A stretch of 64,000 bases of DNA from Paraphoma chrysanthemicola (lineage: Eukaryota; Ascomycota; Dothideomycetes; Pleosporales; Phaeosphaeriaceae), in the NCBI GenBank assembly GCA_020744225.1, contig JAGMWG010000009.1, forward strand, positions 992,001-1,056,000, read 5' to 3'. Numbering within the stretch: position 1 is the stretch's first letter; every line of letters begins with the position of its first letter. This document shows positions 63,569-64,000 of the stretch, one piece after another. Position numbers and translations under genes: made by a program. The notes beneath the pieces were generated by a model, which worked only from the letters and a program-made list of their open reading frames with translations, was not told where the DNA came from and ran no database searches.

Positions 63569-64000
63569 TTCCCATGGTGGCCAGTTGCCGCGGGGCGACA
63601 TCCACATCCCCGACACCGTACGAAGATGTGTTGGCCGGCTGCCATGGTGCTGACTTCGGCCTCGAACAAGAAAATGAGCGGAGTGCTGATGGATGTGGCG
63701 CAGTCTTAATGCCCGGGACTAGCGCGAGTGATGATGTTGATGGAAGGAAGAAAGAAGACGCGACGCGACTGCTCGCTGCCCGAAAAGTCCCCGGGCGCGC
63801 ACGAGCCATCCCAAAACAGAACGTCAGTAATTTTTCAGAGCTGGGAGTTTCAATACAGAAAACATCACGTGCGTCTGACACAGTGCATACCCTTGTCGAC
63901 AGATACATCTTGCATTGCGACCGGTCTCTGCCCTGTTTAGCAGCCGAGTTGCATGTAGGCTGTTTAGTCGACATTGGCACACGTGCATCACTGGTGGAGC
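63569..64000 (+). CDS. open frame running off the right edge, possible divergent cluster gene
   Basis: From ATG 63569 a frame of 144 codons has no stop before the window ends; it is open back to 63488. It encodes a polar, Asp/Glu-rich first half and then a helical segment with H-T-L-V-D-R-Y-I-L-H, followed by C-L-V-D-I-G-T-R-A-S-L. The last part is faintly reminiscent of the N-terminus of FAS alpha subunits, in which a short helical region precedes a V-E-I-G-P-type strand and which are often divergent from FAS beta, but the match is too weak to claim. A 138-codon frame on the other strand of the same DNA competes with it. Partial gene, low confidence. Confidence 0.28.

Noticed and set aside
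63564..63980. 138-codon minus-strand open frame opposite the rightward frame at the window edge
   Set aside because: Codons mirror those of the opposite frame, and the product is Ser/Ala/Arg-rich without features; it also would start just inside the edge. Kept only as a competitor to the plus-strand frame.
1..64000. tRNA genes, CRISPR arrays, complete transposons
   Set aside because: Looked for B-box-like TTCGA/TTCAA cores with pairing arms, regular direct repeats with spacers, and transposase or reverse transcriptase motifs; none was convincing by eye. A tRNA or repeat scan could still find something.

Overview
The window is nuclear DNA from a filamentous ascomycete, most likely a dothideomycete of the Pleosporales type. 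The evidence is many short introns (about 41-80 nt, GT...AG, often with a CTAAC-like branch site), dense genes on both strands, and typical fungal families (HET, SAT4-type rhodopsin, DUF2015, Fungal_trans_2, secondary-metabolism FAS). No tRNA, rRNA, CRISPR array or intact transposon was recognised. All gene models were spliced by eye and checked for reading phase only; no alignment was run.

Left third (1-31 kb), mixed and partly lineage-specific: the C-terminal part of a HET protein cut by the window edge; a glycosylated multi-exon membrane protein; a decayed F-box-like fragment; a five-exon MFS transporter; a seven-helix rhodopsin-domain protein; a short-chain dehydrogenase; a DEDD-type 3'-5' exonuclease with a one-base frameshift; ribosomal protein eL28; a DUF2015 protein; the SF3b subunit Hsh49/SF3B4; the tiny three-exon TOM7 gene; a 722-residue fungal-specific regulatory-type protein; a Gln/Pro-rich protein; a patatin-like phospholipase with altered motifs; a small zinc-finger frame broken by an in-frame TAG; and a disordered protein in which an SRFF motif opens three successive exons.

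Middle (31-46 kb), conserved cell biology: a PNRC-type decapping cofactor, RBX1, signal peptidase subunit SPC1, a CorA-type Mg2+ channel, the ubiquitin conjugating enzyme CDC34, the BAR protein RVS161/Hob3 and mitochondrial tryptophanyl-tRNA synthetase, then two cysteine-rich proteins of unknown function. RBX1 and CDC34 are both components of SCF ubiquitin ligation.

Right third (46-64 kb), a candidate secondary-metabolite gene cluster: a cytochrome P450, a THEM6/hot-dog thioesterase-like protein, a Fungal_trans_2 regulator lacking a visible zinc cluster, a branched-chain-type aminotransferase, and a complete 2055-residue fatty acid synthase beta subunit with a non-standard N-terminus. An open frame starting 216 bp away in the opposite direction runs off the right edge. 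The combination of dedicated FAS, BCAT and P450 resembles the way HC-toxin and apicidin producers make a long-chain 2-amino acid. No NRPS or PKS is visible, so the core enzyme, if there is one, lies beyond 64 kb.
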